A DNA stretch of 64,000 nt from Jidongwangia harbinensis (GTDB lineage Bacteria > Actinomycetota > Actinomycetes > Mycobacteriales > Micromonosporaceae), in contig NZ_JAIWNC010000031.1 of assembly GCF_020216025.1 (NCBI RefSeq), forward strand, positions 1 to 64,000. The letters are read 5' to 3'. The position numbers were made by a program, and so were the translations under genes. A model generated the notes under the pieces. It was given only the letters and a program-made list of their open reading frames with translations. It searched no databases and was not told the origin of the DNA. Below, one piece after another: positions 48,176-57,796 of the stretch. Every line of letters starts with the position of its first letter. The stretch's first letter is position 1.

Positions 48176-51100
48176 TCACACCGCGGCGGACGTCTTCACC
48201 AGGGTGCGGATCTGGCGCAGCAGCACGGACAGGGCGGCCAGGTCGGCCGGCGAGTCCTCGACGTCACCCATGGCGTTGCCGGCCCGGGCGATCGAGGCGG
48301 CATTCACCTGTTCCCACTCCGACACCCGGTCCTCGGGAGCACTGTCCGGCGGCGTCGAATGCAGCACCTCGGCGGTCAGCCCGGCGAGCGCGGAGTACAG
48401 GTCGTACCGCAACGCCATCCGGGCCAGCGTCTGCCACCGGTCACCCCGCGGCAGCTGGGATATCCGGGACAACAGCAGATCGATCTGGAACCGCTCGGAG
48501 ATGACGAAGTAGACCTTCGCCACCTCGGTGACGTCCTGCCCGGTCGCGGTCGCCGTCTCGAGGATGTCGAACAGGCCGAAGCCGTACACCACCCGGCAGA
48601 GCGATTCGGCCAGGTCCGCCGGGATGCCCCGCTCGGTGAACTCCACCGCCGTCTCGGCCATCGACTCGCGTTCCGCGCCGACCAGCACCTCCGGCAACTG
48701 CGCCAGCAGCGAAGCCACCCCGGGCCGCAGCCGGGCGATCTCGCCGGCCACGTCGATCGGCGAGCGCCGGTTGCTGACCAGCCACCGCACCGCCCGGTCG
48801 AGCAGCCGCCGGGTCTCCAGGTAGACCAGCGTCTGCGCCCCGGTGGGCACCCGGTTGTCCAGCGCCTCCGCCCCGGCCCACAGCTCGGGCAGGCCGAACA
48901 CGTCGCGCACCACGACGTACGCCCGCACCACGTCGGCCGCGGACGCGCCGCTCTCCTCCATCGCCCGGAAGACGAACGACGTGCCGCCGCCGTTGACCAC
49001 CTCGTTCACCACGGCCGTGGAGATGATCTCTCGGCGCAGCCGGTGCCCGGCCATCCGCGCGGCGAACCGCTCCCGCAACGGTGTGGGGAAATACCCGGCC
49101 AGCACGTCGGTGGTCCAGGCCTCGTCGACCAGCGGATCCGCGAGCACCTCGCGCTCCAGACCGATCTTGACGTACGCCAGGAGCACGGCGAACTCCGGCG
49201 GGGTGAGTCCCTCGCCCGCCTCGTACCGGGCGGCCAGTTCCTTGTCCGTCGGCAGCGCCTCGAGTTCCCGGTTGAGCTGCCCGCTCTTCTCCATCGCGGT
49301 GAGCATCCGGCGGTGCACCGGCAGCAGCGAGTGGGCCTGGGCCCGGGCGTTGCCGAGCGCGTTCGCCTGCTCGTAGTTGTCCCGCAGCACCAGCGCGGCG
49401 ACCTCCTCGGTCATCGCGGCCAGCAACTCGTCGCGCTCCCGGAGGGTCAGTTCGCCGTCGGTGACCGCGCCGCCCAGCAGGATCTTGATGTTGACCTCGT
49501 GATCGGAGCAGTCCACGCCGGCCGAGTTGTCGATGAAGTCGGTGAAGATCCGGCCGCCCGCCGGCTCCTCGCCGGCCCCGGCCGGCCCGCCGAAGCGGGC
49601 GAACTCGATCCGGCCGTGCTGGGTCAGGCCCAGGTTGCCGCCCTCGCCGACGACCTTGACCCGCAGGTCTCGGCCGTTCACCCGGATCGCGTCGTTGGCC
49701 TTGTCGCCCACGTCCGCGTGCGACTCGCCGGCCGCCTTCACGTAGGTGCCGATGCCGCCGTTCCACAGCAGGTCCACCGGTGCGGTGAGAATCGCCCGGA
49801 TCAGCTCCGGCGGGCTCACCGCGGCCACGTCACCCAGGCCCAGCGCCGCCCGGGCCTCGGGCGAGACCGGAATCGACTTGGCGGTACGCGGGTACACGCC
49901 GCCGCCGGCACTGATCGTCGTGGGGTCGTAGTCGGACCAGGACGAACGCGGCAGGTCGAACAGCCGGCGGCGTTCGGCGTACGAGGTCGCCGGGTCCGGG
50001 TCGGGGTCCAGGAAGATGTGCCGGTGGTCGAACGCGGCGACCAGCCGGATGTGCTCGGACAGCAGCATCCCGTTGCCGAACACGTCGCCGGACATGTCCC
50101 CGATGCCGACCACGGTGAAGTCCTGCGACTGGGTGTCCACGCCCAGGTCCCGGAAGTGCTTCTTCACCGACTCCCACGCGCCCCGGGCGGTGATGCCCAT
50201 CTTCTTGTGGTCGTACCCGGCCGAACCGCCCGACGCGAACGCGTCGCCCAGCCAGAAGTCCTTGCTCACCGAGATCTCGTTGGCGAGGTCGGAGAACGTG
50301 GCCGTGCCCTTGTCCGCGGCCACCACCAGGTAGGGGTCGTCGCCGTCGTGGCGCACCACGTCGCGCGGCGGCACGATCTTGCCGCTGAGGATGTTGTCCG
50401 TGACGTCCAGCATCGCGGTGATGAAGACCCGGTAACAGGCCACCGCCTCGTCCCGGTCGCCCGGCTTCTGCTTGAGCACGAAGCCGCCCTTCGCGCCCAC
50501 CGGCACGATCACCGCGTTCTTCACCATCTGCGCCTTGACCAGGCCGAGGATCTCGGTCCGGAAGTCCTCGCGCCGGTCGGACCAGCGCAGGCCGCCGCGG
50601 GCCACCGCGCCGTACCGCAGGTGCACGCCCTCGAAACGCGGCGAGTAGACGAAGATCTCGTACTTCGGGCGGGGCTGCGGCAGGTCCGGGATCGCCTGCG
50701 GGTCGAGCTTGAACGCGATGTAGGACTTGGGCCGCTGATCGGAACCGCGCTGGAAGAAGCTGGTCCGCAGGGTGGCGGAGATCAACGTGAGGTACGACCG
50801 CAGGATCCGGTCCTGGTCCAGGCTGTCCACGTCGTCCAGCAGCCGGTTGACCTGCTCGACCAGGTCGGCCGTCGCCCGGGCCCGCTCCTGCTCGCCCATC
50901 TGGAGCCGGGGCGAGAAACGGGTCTCGAACAGCTGCACCAGCAGCCGGGCGATCTCCGGGTAGGCGATGAACGTCGACTCCACGTACCGCTGGGAGAACA
51001 CCGCGCCGGTCTGCCGCTGGTACTTGGCGTACGCGCGCAGCACCACCACCTGCCGCCAGGTGAGTCCGGCGCGCAGCACCAGCTCGTTGAAGCCGTCCAC

Positions 51101-53140
51101 CTCCGCCTCGCCCCGCCACGCCGCGGCGAACGCGTTCTCCATCTGCGGGCGGACCTCGGCCAGCTCCCGATGGTCGTCCGGCGGCAGCAGACCGAAGTCG
51201 TACAGGTAGACCGTGCCGTCGCCGCGGCGAAGCTCGTACGGGCGCTCGTCGACCACCCGCACACCCAGCGAGTGCAGCACCGGCAGCACCGCGGACAGCA
51301 TCATCGGCTCGCCGTACCGGTAGACCTTGAACCGGACGTCGTTCTCGTCCGGCTCGGCGGTGCCCGTGGTGGTCAGGTGCCGCTTGCGGTACAGGTGCAT
51401 CTCCAGCTGGCCCGGCTCCTCCAGCAACTCCAGCTTGGCCAGGTCCTGGACCGCCTCGTACGGCGTGTGCCCGTCCTTGTAGCCGTCCGGGAACGCGGCG
51501 GCGTACCGGCCGAACAGGCCCTTCGCCGGCTCGTCGCCCAGCTTGCGCTCCAGCACCAGGGAGAAGTCGTCGTCCCACATCCGGGTGGCGTCGGCCAGTT
51601 GCTCGGCCAGCGCGTTCGGGTCCACCGGTCCGGGCGGATCGGCCGGGTCGGTACGCACCACGAAGTGCACCCGGGCGAGCATCCGCTCGGTGACCCGGGT
51701 GGTGTAGTCCACCCCGATGCCGTTCAGCTCGCGCAGCAGGATCTCCTGCATGCACAGCCGGTTCGCGGTGGTGAAGCGGTCCCGGGGCAGGTAGATCAGG
51801 CAGGAGATGAACCGGCCGTACCCGTCCCGGCGCAGGAACAGCCGCAGCTGCCGGCGCCCGGCCATCCGCAGCACGCCGACGACCGCCTCGTACAGGTCAT
51901 CGGTCTTGATCTGGAACAGCTCGTCCCGCGGGTACGTCTCGAGGATCTGCAGCAGGTCCTTGCCGGAGTGCCCGCGCGGCGACAGGCCGGAGCGGTCCAG
52001 CACCTCCATCACCTTGCGCCGCACCACCGGCAGTTCCCGCACGCTGGTGCGGTACGCCGACGAGGAGAACAGGCCGAGGAACCGGCGCTCGCCGACCACG
52101 TCGCCCTGCGCGTCGAAGACCTTGACGCCGATGTAGTCCAGGTAGGCCGAGCGGTGCACGGTGGCCCGGGAGTTGGCCTTGGTGATCACCAGCAGCCGCT
52201 TCTCCAGCGCCCGCTGGTACGCCTCCGGGGCCAGCGAGGACAGCTTGCGCGGGGTGCCGATGCCCCGGAGGATGCCCAGCCCGGAGCCCTGCACCGCGGT
52301 CAGCACGTCCTCCTGGAGCGCGTACTCCCGGTAGCCGAGGAACGTGAAGTGATCGTGCGCGAGCCACTTCAACAGCTCGATGGTGTCGGTGACGTCCTTG
52401 TCCGGCACCGGCAGCTTCGCGTCCGAACCCCGCGCGGTGGCCAGCTCGTCCGCGATGACCAGCGCCCGCTGGCGCATGCGCGGCCAGTCCTCGACCGCGT
52501 CCCGGACGTCGGTGAGCACCCGCCGGACCTCGTTGTGCAGCTGCTCGCGGGCCTCCGGGTCACGGACCGGATCCAGCTCGATCCGGATCCAGCTCTCCAC
52601 GATGTCGCCGTCGATCGCGTCGTCCGGCTCCACGTCCGCCTCGACCTGGGCGAGCGCGCCGAGCGGCTCCCGGCGCACCACGATCAGCGGATGCACCAGC
52701 AGGTGGATCTGCAGCTGATGCGCGGTGAGCAGGGCGCTGACCGAATCGACCAGGAACGGCATGTCGTCCGTCACGATCTGCAGCACCGAATGCGGCTCGC
52801 CGGAGTCCGGGGCGCTGATCGCGAGCTGCAACTGCCCGGGCAGCCGCTCGGTGGCCAGGTCGCGGTGGGCCAGCGCGGCGGCGTACATCTCCTCCGGGGT
52901 GTAGCCGACCAGTTCCTCGTCGGGGGCGAACCGCCAGAACCGGTCCACCAGCGCCGCCGTGGTGTGGTCCTCCCCCGCCAGCGCGACCGCCGCGGCGACC
53001 AGCCGCTCGGCGTTGGGCAGCGGCTCCTCGAGCTCGCTGTCCTCGGATGCACCGAGACGTCCGGTCAGAGCGAGGCCCGGGCCGGGAACAAAATCCAGCT
53101 CGGGCTCGGAATCGGTCGCTGCCTCGTCGGCGACAGCCAT
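48176..53140 (-). CDS. NAD-specific glutamate dehydrogenase, 180-kDa class
   Basis: Oxidatively deaminates glutamate to 2-oxoglutarate, usually catabolic. The 1654-residue length fits the large class (about 1600-1650). An N-terminal ACT-like regulatory region (DDMPFLVDSVSAL) precedes the central catalytic domain (GAKGGFVLKQ and GIGDMSGDVFGNGML) and a long C-terminal helical domain. ATG 53140 follows GAGGGGAG; an upstream GTG is less likely. It is monocistronic and ends in tandem hairpins. In actinobacteria this enzyme is allosterically controlled by amino acids and, in mycobacteria, by GarA, which cannot be judged here. Confidence 0.93.
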   Translation of the reverse strand: MAVADEAATDSEPELDFVPGPGLALTGRLGASEDSELEEPLPNAERLVAAAVALAGEDHTTAALVDRFWRFAPDEELVGYTPEEMYAAALAHRDLATERLPGQLQLAISAPDSGEPHSVLQIVTDDMPFLVDSVSALLTAHQLQIHLLVHPLIVVRREPLGALAQVEADVEPDDAIDGDIVESWIRIELDPVRDPEAREQLHNEVRRVLTDVRDAVEDWPRMRQRALVIADELATARGSDAKLPVPDKDVTDTIELLKWLAHDHFTFLGYREYALQEDVLTAVQGSGLGILRGIGTPRKLSSLAPEAYQRALEKRLLVITKANSRATVHRSAYLDYIGVKVFDAQGDVVGERRFLGLFSSSAYRTSVRELPVVRRKVMEVLDRSGLSPRGHSGKDLLQILETYPRDELFQIKTDDLYEAVVGVLRMAGRRQLRLFLRRDGYGRFISCLIYLPRDRFTTANRLCMQEILLRELNGIGVDYTTRVTERMLARVHFVVRTDPADPPGPVDPNALAEQLADATRMWDDDFSLVLERKLGDEPAKGLFGRYAAAFPDGYKDGHTPYEAVQDLAKLELLEEPGQLEMHLYRKRHLTTTGTAEPDENDVRFKVYRYGEPMMLSAVLPVLHSLGVRVVDERPYELRRGDGTVYLYDFGLLPPDDHRELAEVRPQMENAFAAAWRGEAEVDGFNELVLRAGLTWRQVVVLRAYAKYQRQTGAVFSQRYVESTFIAYPEIARLLVQLFETRFSPRLQMGEQERARATADLVEQVNRLLDDVDSLDQDRILRSYLTLISATLRTSFFQRGSDQRPKSYIAFKLDPQAIPDLPQPRPKYEIFVYSPRFEGVHLRYGAVARGGLRWSDRREDFRTEILGLVKAQMVKNAVIVPVGAKGGFVLKQKPGDRDEAVACYRVFITAMLDVTDNILSGKIVPPRDVVRHDGDDPYLVVAADKGTATFSDLANEISVSKDFWLGDAFASGGSAGYDHKKMGITARGAWESVKKHFRDLGVDTQSQDFTVVGIGDMSGDVFGNGMLLSEHIRLVAAFDHRHIFLDPDPDPATSYAERRRLFDLPRSSWSDYDPTTISAGGGVYPRTAKSIPVSPEARAALGLGDVAAVSPPELIRAILTAPVDLLWNGGIGTYVKAAGESHADVGDKANDAIRVNGRDLRVKVVGEGGNLGLTQHGRIEFARFGGPAGAGEEPAGGRIFTDFIDNSAGVDCSDHEVNIKILLGGAVTDGELTLRERDELLAAMTEEVAALVLRDNYEQANALGNARAQAHSLLPVHRRMLTAMEKSGQLNRELEALPTDKELAARYEAGEGLTPPEFAVLLAYVKIGLEREVLADPLVDEAWTTDVLAGYFPTPLRERFAARMAGHRLRREIISTAVVNEVVNGGGTSFVFRAMEESGASAADVVRAYVVVRDVFGLPELWAGAEALDNRVPTGAQTLVYLETRRLLDRAVRWLVSNRRSPIDVAGEIARLRPGVASLLAQLPEVLVGAERESMAETAVEFTERGIPADLAESLCRVVYGFGLFDILETATATGQDVTEVAKVYFVISERFQIDLLLSRISQLPRGDRWQTLARMALRYDLYSALAGLTAEVLHSTPPDSAPEDRVSEWEQVNAASIARAGNAMGDVEDSPADLAALSVLLRQIRTLVKTSAAV

Positions 53141-53370
53141 GCCTGGCACTCCCCTCACCCACGACGTTGTGGGTTCGACGCGTCGGAGGTCAGCCTACGG
53201 CGTGCGGCGGCGGGCGTGGCGGACGGCCGTCGGTCACGCCCAGGTCGCGAATGTGCCGTTCCTCCGCGAAATTTGATACTTGTCACCCGTGCTGGGACAA
53301 CGACACTGGCTTGCTCCGATTACCGTTCCCTCAGTTTCCGAAGAACAACTACCCCCGGGAGGGAGACCTC

Positions 53371-55317
53371 ATGCGCCGCACCCCGCAACCCGGCCGCGGC
53401 CGCCTCAGGGCCGCCCGCCGGACCACCGGCACCCTGGCGACGCTCGTTCTGCTGGCCGGTGGCCTGGTCGCGTGCGGCAGCGAAGGCCCCGGCGACACGG
53501 TGGACGCCTTCCTGACCGGGTGGAAGAGCGGTGACTTCGGCAAGGTCGGGTTCGTGACCGCGGACGGCGGCTCGATCGCCGCGGCCAAGGTGGTCGAGGA
53601 GATCGGCGCCCTCTCCGGGGACCTGCCGCAGGCGTCGTTCGTGGTGTCGACGGCCGGTGCGGCCAAGGTCACCGGCGAGATCGCCAGCGCCCCGATCAAG
53701 CTGGACTGGACGCTGCCCGGCGGCGCGCCGTGGTCGTACCAGAGCACGGTCCGGCTGACCGAGCGGGACAGCGACGGCTGGCGGGTCATCTGGGAGCCGT
53801 CGATCCTGCACAGCGAGCTGAGCATCGGCGACCGGCTGGAGCTGCGCCGGGTGCGGCCCCCGCGGGCCAACATCCAGGACGCCGCCGGAAAGCCGCTGGT
53901 GCAACTGCGCCCGACCGTGATGGTCGGGGTGAGCCCGGAGAAGATCACCGACCTGCCGAAGCTGACCACCGCGCTCGGCACGGCGTTCAAGAAGATCAAC
54001 CGCACGGTCGACCTCTCCGACCTCAAGGCCCGGGTGGAGAAGGCGGACAAGGGCGCGTTCATCGACGTGGTCCTGCTCCGCCGGCCGGACTACGACAAGA
54101 TCCGCGACGAGATCCGGCCGCTGGACGGCACCGTGTTCCGCGAGGAGGACCGCGACCTGCCGCCCAGCCGGGAGTTCGCCCGGGCCCTGATCGGCACGGT
54201 CGATCCGGCCACCCGCGACGACCTCACCGCCAACGCCGACACGATCAGTCAGGGCGACATGGTCGGGCACGGCGGACTGCAGCAGAGGTACGACGTCCAG
54301 CTGCGCGGCGTCGCCGGTCAGTCCGTGGTGATCGCCCGCCGGTCCGCCGAAGGCTCGGTCACCGACACGAAGATCCACACCGTCGACCCCCAGCCCGGCA
54401 CGCCCATCAAGATCACACTCGATCAGCGGGTGCAGACCGCGGCGGACCGGGCCGTGGCAGCGGAGAAGCGGCCCAGTTCGCTGGTCGCCATCCGGGTCAG
54501 CGACGCCTCCGTGCTCGCCGTCGCCGAAGGACCGGACGGCGGCTCGGTCAACCACGCCATGACCGCCCAGGTGCCGCCCGGCTCCACCTTCAAGATGGTG
54601 TCCACGTTCGGCCTGCTGCAGAAGAAGCAGGTCACCCCGAACACCGTGGTCGACTGCCCGAAGACCAAGTCGGTCGGCGCGCGCCCGTTCAAGAACTCGC
54701 ACAACATGGCGCTCGGCCGGGTGCCGTTCCGCACCGACTTCGCCAAGTCCTGCAACACCGCGTTCGTGAACCTGGCCCCGAAACTGGGCGCCGACGGCCT
54801 GCGCACCGCCGCCACCACCCTCGGCCTGGGCACCGAGTGGGACCTCGGCGTCAAGGCGTTCAGCGGCAAGGTGTCCGACGGCAACAGCCCGGCCGAGCTG
54901 GCCGCCGCCGCGTTCGGCCAGGGCACCACGGTGGTCAGCCCGATCGCCATGGCCAACGCCACCGCGTCGGTCGCCCGCGGTCAGTTCCAGCAGCCGAAGC
55001 TGGTCCTCGATCCGGCGCCGGGCAATCCCGCCGCGGCCGGCCCGAAACTGGACGACGCGGTGGTGGCGCCGCTGCGCGAGATGATGCGCGAGGTGGTCAC
55101 GAAGGGCACCGGCACGGCGTTGCGCTCGGTCAAGGGCGGGCCGGTGCACGGCAAGACCGGCACCGCGGAGTTCCAGACCGGATCGCAGGAGACGCACGCC
55201 TGGTTCGTGGGCTGGCAGGGCGACATCGCGTTCGCGGTGATGGTGCAGAAGGGCGGGGCCGGCGCGGACGCCGCCGTGCCGATCGTCGGCCGCTTCCTGA
55301 ACGGCCTGAACAGCTAG
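53371..55317 (+). CDS. Penicillin-binding protein (transpeptidase) lipoprotein
   Basis: A class B-type D,D-transpeptidase, 648 residues. The signal ends in LVAC, a lipobox, so it is anchored by lipid rather than a helix. The N-terminal domain (40-150) is the MecA/NTF2-like domain, followed by a dimerisation region and the transpeptidase. Catalytic motifs are SxxK in PGSTFKMVS, SxN in KSCNTAF and KTG in HGKTGTAEF, all intact. ATG follows GGGAGGGAG. It is divergent from NAD-GDH and has a strong terminator hairpin 8 bases after its stop. Confidence 0.92.
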   Translation: MRRTPQPGRGRLRAARRTTGTLATLVLLAGGLVACGSEGPGDTVDAFLTGWKSGDFGKVGFVTADGGSIAAAKVVEEIGALSGDLPQASFVVSTAGAAKVTGEIASAPIKLDWTLPGGAPWSYQSTVRLTERDSDGWRVIWEPSILHSELSIGDRLELRRVRPPRANIQDAAGKPLVQLRPTVMVGVSPEKITDLPKLTTALGTAFKKINRTVDLSDLKARVEKADKGAFIDVVLLRRPDYDKIRDEIRPLDGTVFREEDRDLPPSREFARALIGTVDPATRDDLTANADTISQGDMVGHGGLQQRYDVQLRGVAGQSVVIARRSAEGSVTDTKIHTVDPQPGTPIKITLDQRVQTAADRAVAAEKRPSSLVAIRVSDASVLAVAEGPDGGSVNHAMTAQVPPGSTFKMVSTFGLLQKKQVTPNTVVDCPKTKSVGARPFKNSHNMALGRVPFRTDFAKSCNTAFVNLAPKLGADGLRTAATTLGLGTEWDLGVKAFSGKVSDGNSPAELAAAAFGQGTTVVSPIAMANATASVARGQFQQPKLVLDPAPGNPAAAGPKLDDAVVAPLREMMREVVTKGTGTALRSVKGGPVHGKTGTAEFQTGSQETHAWFVGWQGDIAFAVMVQKGGAGADAAVPIVGRFLNGLNS

Positions 55318-55324
55318 GTCCTGC

Positions 55325-55363
55325 TCCCGTGGGCCTCGTGAGCGCGAGGCGAGGTCCACGGGA
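55325..55363 (+). terminator. Terminator hairpin after the PBP gene
   Basis: Nested stems: TCCCGTGG (55325-55332) with CCACGGGA (55356-55363), and GCCTCG (55333-55338) with CGAGGC (55345-55350), loop TGAGCG. It begins 8 bases after the PBP stop codon. Confidence 0.75.
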
Positions 55364-55538
55364 CGGAACCTGGTACGCCACGGCCGGAGGGCGGGCGCAC
55401 CTGGTCGGGGCGCCGACCGGAGGGGCACTTGCGCTGGAGGCGGCCGCCGCCGGACTTTCCGTCGACCGCTGCCCCGCCTTACCCGACGCCCGGCGGGAAA
55501 CCCCCGCGGTGGACGGCCGAACCGGGACGGACCACTAG
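55338..55538 (+). CDS. Possible small protein, 66 aa, uncertain
   Basis: GTG-started open frame beginning within the PBP terminator hairpin and ending 4 bp into the convergent arginase-fold gene's stop region. It has fairly high GC at third codon positions and contains one rare TTA codon. No ribosome site and no recognisable domain. It could be chance, and translation from within a terminator stem is unlikely. Confidence 0.2.
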   Translation: MSARRGPRDGTWYATAGGRAHLVGAPTGGALALEAAAAGLSVDRCPALPDARRETPAVDGRTGTDH

Positions 55539-57784
55539 GAGATGTCGGCCGGTTCCTCGGGGCCGATGTCGAACGCGGGACGCTGCACCGGCAGGGAGAA
55601 CCCCTCGACCGGCGCGGGCCGCGGGCGGAGCATGCCGGGCCGGGTGGCGGGCAGCGGTTCGGAGTCCAGGAGCGGCGCGGAGCCGAGCGGGCGGGGCACG
55701 GGGCCAGGGCGCGGTTGTCCGCCGTCAGCTTCCGCTCCGCCGGGCGCTCCGGGCTCGCCGGCGAGCGGGTCGGCGTCGTCGCCGGTCCACTCCGCGGCGT
55801 CATCCGGGTCGAGCTCCGCCCTCGCCTCGGCGGGCTGGATGTCCGGGAGAGCTCCGTTCAACTCGCCCGAGGCGCCGGACCGCAGCTCGGTGTCGGCGTC
55901 CAGCTCGGCGGGGCTATCGGGCCCCAGCTCAGCATCGGAATCCGACTCGGCATCAGCAGCCAGCTCAGCATCAGCAGCCAGCTCAGCATCAGCGTCCAGC
56001 TCGGCGTCAGCGTCCAGCTCGGCGTCAGCGTCAGCAACCAACTCAGCATCAGCGTCAGCAGCCAGCCCAGCGTCAGCGTCAGCAACCAACTCAGCATCAG
56101 CGTCAGCAGCCAGCCCAGCGTCAGCGTCAGCGTCAGCGTCCAACTCAGCGTCAGCGTCAGCGTCCAACTCAGCGTCAGCAGCCAGCTCGGCGTCAGCGTC
56201 TAGCTCGGCCCGAGCGTCTAGCTCAGCGACTGCGTTCAGCTCGGCTTCGGCCAGGTCACCTTCGGCACCGGGGTAAGAGCCGACACCCAGATCGGGACCA
56301 GCACCCAGATCGGAGTCGAGGGGCAACACGGCATCGGCGACGACGACCTCGGTGCCGTGCGCGGAATCCAGCTCGGCGCCGGAGCCCAACACCGCTTCGA
56401 CCACGACGACCTCGGCATCCACGGCGGAAGCCGGCTCAGCCCCGGCGATGACCACCTCGGCGCCGGTCACCGGGACCAGCTGAGCACCGACGGCCTCAGC
56501 ACCCGGTCCGGAGCGCGCAGGCCTCAGCAGCCCGCCACCAGCACCGGCACCGGCACCGGCACCGCCACCAGCGCCGGCACCGGGCACCCGATCGACCGAC
56601 CATCCGCCGTCGATCTCCGCGGTCGCGGCCCGGTCGCGGCCCAGTGCCGGCCGGTCCTCGTCCGGGGCGGCCGGCACCTCGTCGTCGTCCCGCATGCCCG
56701 GCATGGTGACGGCCGGCCGGACCGCTTCCTCCGGCGTATCCGGGCGGTTGCTGCCGCCGGACGTCCCGGCCACCGCCGGCGGAACCTCGTCCCGGGCCGC
56801 CCGCAGTTCCCGCACCGGTTCGGCGTCCTCGCCGGCCTCGCGCCGGGCCGCCACCAGGTCCGGCCGCGGCGCCACGGTGCGCACCGGCGCCAGGCCGGCC
56901 ACCAGGGCCGACGTGATCTCCTCGGCGTGTACCCCGTCCGGGTCGTAGTCCGGGTCGAAGACGGTGATCTCCACGCCCAGGCAGTGCGGCGTGTCCACCA
57001 GGCCGGCGAGCAGCAGTTCCAGTTCGGGGAACGCGATCCCGCCCGGTGACGGCGCGTCCACCGCGGGCATCACCGCCGGGTCGAGCACGTCGACGTCGAG
57101 GTGCACCCAGTATCCGGCGCAGTCCATCAGCTGCTCGCGGGCCCACTGCGCGCTGCGTGCCGCGCCCTCCGCCCGCAGCGTCGGGACCGGGCGGGTGATG
57201 ATTCCGGCGGCCTGCAGGTCGAGGCGGTACTCGTCCTGGGCCCGGATGCCCATCACCACCACGTCGATGTCGCGGTAGTACGGCCGCCTCCGCTCGATCG
57301 CGGCCAGGTCGGCCTGGCCGCGGCCGGTCACCAGGGCCAGGTCCTCGCCGGCGGCCGCGCCCACGTACGACGCGTTGCCGGGGTGCCGGAAGTCGGAGTG
57401 TCCGTCCACGAACACCAGCCCGATCCGGCCGCCGACCGCCTCGCCGAGCCGGTTCATGGCCAGGGCCGACCCGAGCACGATGGAACAGTCGCCGCCGAGC
57501 ACCACCGGGAACTCGCCGGCGTCGATGATCCCGCCGATCCGGTCGGCGAGCCGCTGCGAGTAGGTCGCGATCTCGGCCGCGTGGCACACGCCGTCGCCCG
57601 GGCGCCAGTCGCCCGGGTCGTACCGCGGCGGGGTGAGGCATCCGGCGTCGCGGGCGTGCAGCCGGCTGATCAGCCCATGGTCGCGCAGGGCCCCGGGCGC
57701 CTTGGCGCACCCCGGCACCGACGTCACGGTCGGCGGGCGCAGACCGAGATTGGACGGTGCGTCCAGGATCGCGATACGGCGCAT
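55535..57784 (-). CDS. Arginase-fold (ureohydrolase) protein with long acidic repeat tail
   Basis: A 749-residue protein. Residues 1-300 form a ureohydrolase domain with metal-site blocks GGDCSIVLG, FVDGHSDF and HLDVDVLDP. Five of six usual Mn ligands are present; the first His of GGDH is Cys. After about residue 310 come roughly 440 residues without a known fold: a Gly/Ala-rich stretch (about 400-420), then an extremely acidic AELDAD-type repeat (about 515-622), then a Pro-rich end. ATG lies 12 bases after the thioredoxin gene, probably one operon. No signal peptide. The enzyme substrate (agmatine, arginine, guanidino acid) is unknown. Confidence 0.78.
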   Translation of the reverse strand: MRRIAILDAPSNLGLRPPTVTSVPGCAKAPGALRDHGLISRLHARDAGCLTPPRYDPGDWRPGDGVCHAAEIATYSQRLADRIGGIIDAGEFPVVLGGDCSIVLGSALAMNRLGEAVGGRIGLVFVDGHSDFRHPGNASYVGAAAGEDLALVTGRGQADLAAIERRRPYYRDIDVVVMGIRAQDEYRLDLQAAGIITRPVPTLRAEGAARSAQWAREQLMDCAGYWVHLDVDVLDPAVMPAVDAPSPGGIAFPELELLLAGLVDTPHCLGVEITVFDPDYDPDGVHAEEITSALVAGLAPVRTVAPRPDLVAARREAGEDAEPVRELRAARDEVPPAVAGTSGGSNRPDTPEEAVRPAVTMPGMRDDDEVPAAPDEDRPALGRDRAATAEIDGGWSVDRVPGAGAGGGAGAGAGAGGGLLRPARSGPGAEAVGAQLVPVTGAEVVIAGAEPASAVDAEVVVVEAVLGSGAELDSAHGTEVVVADAVLPLDSDLGAGPDLGVGSYPGAEGDLAEAELNAVAELDARAELDADAELAADAELDADADAELDADADADAGLAADADAELVADADAGLAADADAELVADADAELDADAELDADAELAADAELAADAESDSDAELGPDSPAELDADTELRSGASGELNGALPDIQPAEARAELDPDDAAEWTGDDADPLAGEPGAPGGAEADGGQPRPGPVPRPLGSAPLLDSEPLPATRPGMLRPRPAPVEGFSLPVQRPAFDIGPEEPADIS
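55917..56230 (-). repeat. Acidic-tail coding repeat with two exact 48-bp copies
   Basis: Hexamer-based repeats (GTCAGC and ATCAGC on the plus strand) encoding (A-E/D-L-x-A-D)n. Two 48-bp blocks at 56031-56078 and 56079-56126 are identical, base for base, showing a recent duplication. It is in frame with the arginase-fold gene. Confidence 0.85.
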
Positions 57785-57796
57785 GGGCCCCGCCTT

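Noticed and set aside
48149..53515. A 1788-codon plus-strand open frame opposite NAD-glutamate dehydrogenase
   Set aside because: No recognisable domain and Arg/His/Val/Gln-rich composition; the minus strand carries a full-length known enzyme.
55542..56276. Ser/Ala-repeat protein on the plus strand
   Set aside because: It is the reverse reading of the acidic repeat in the arginase-fold gene, without a start signal.
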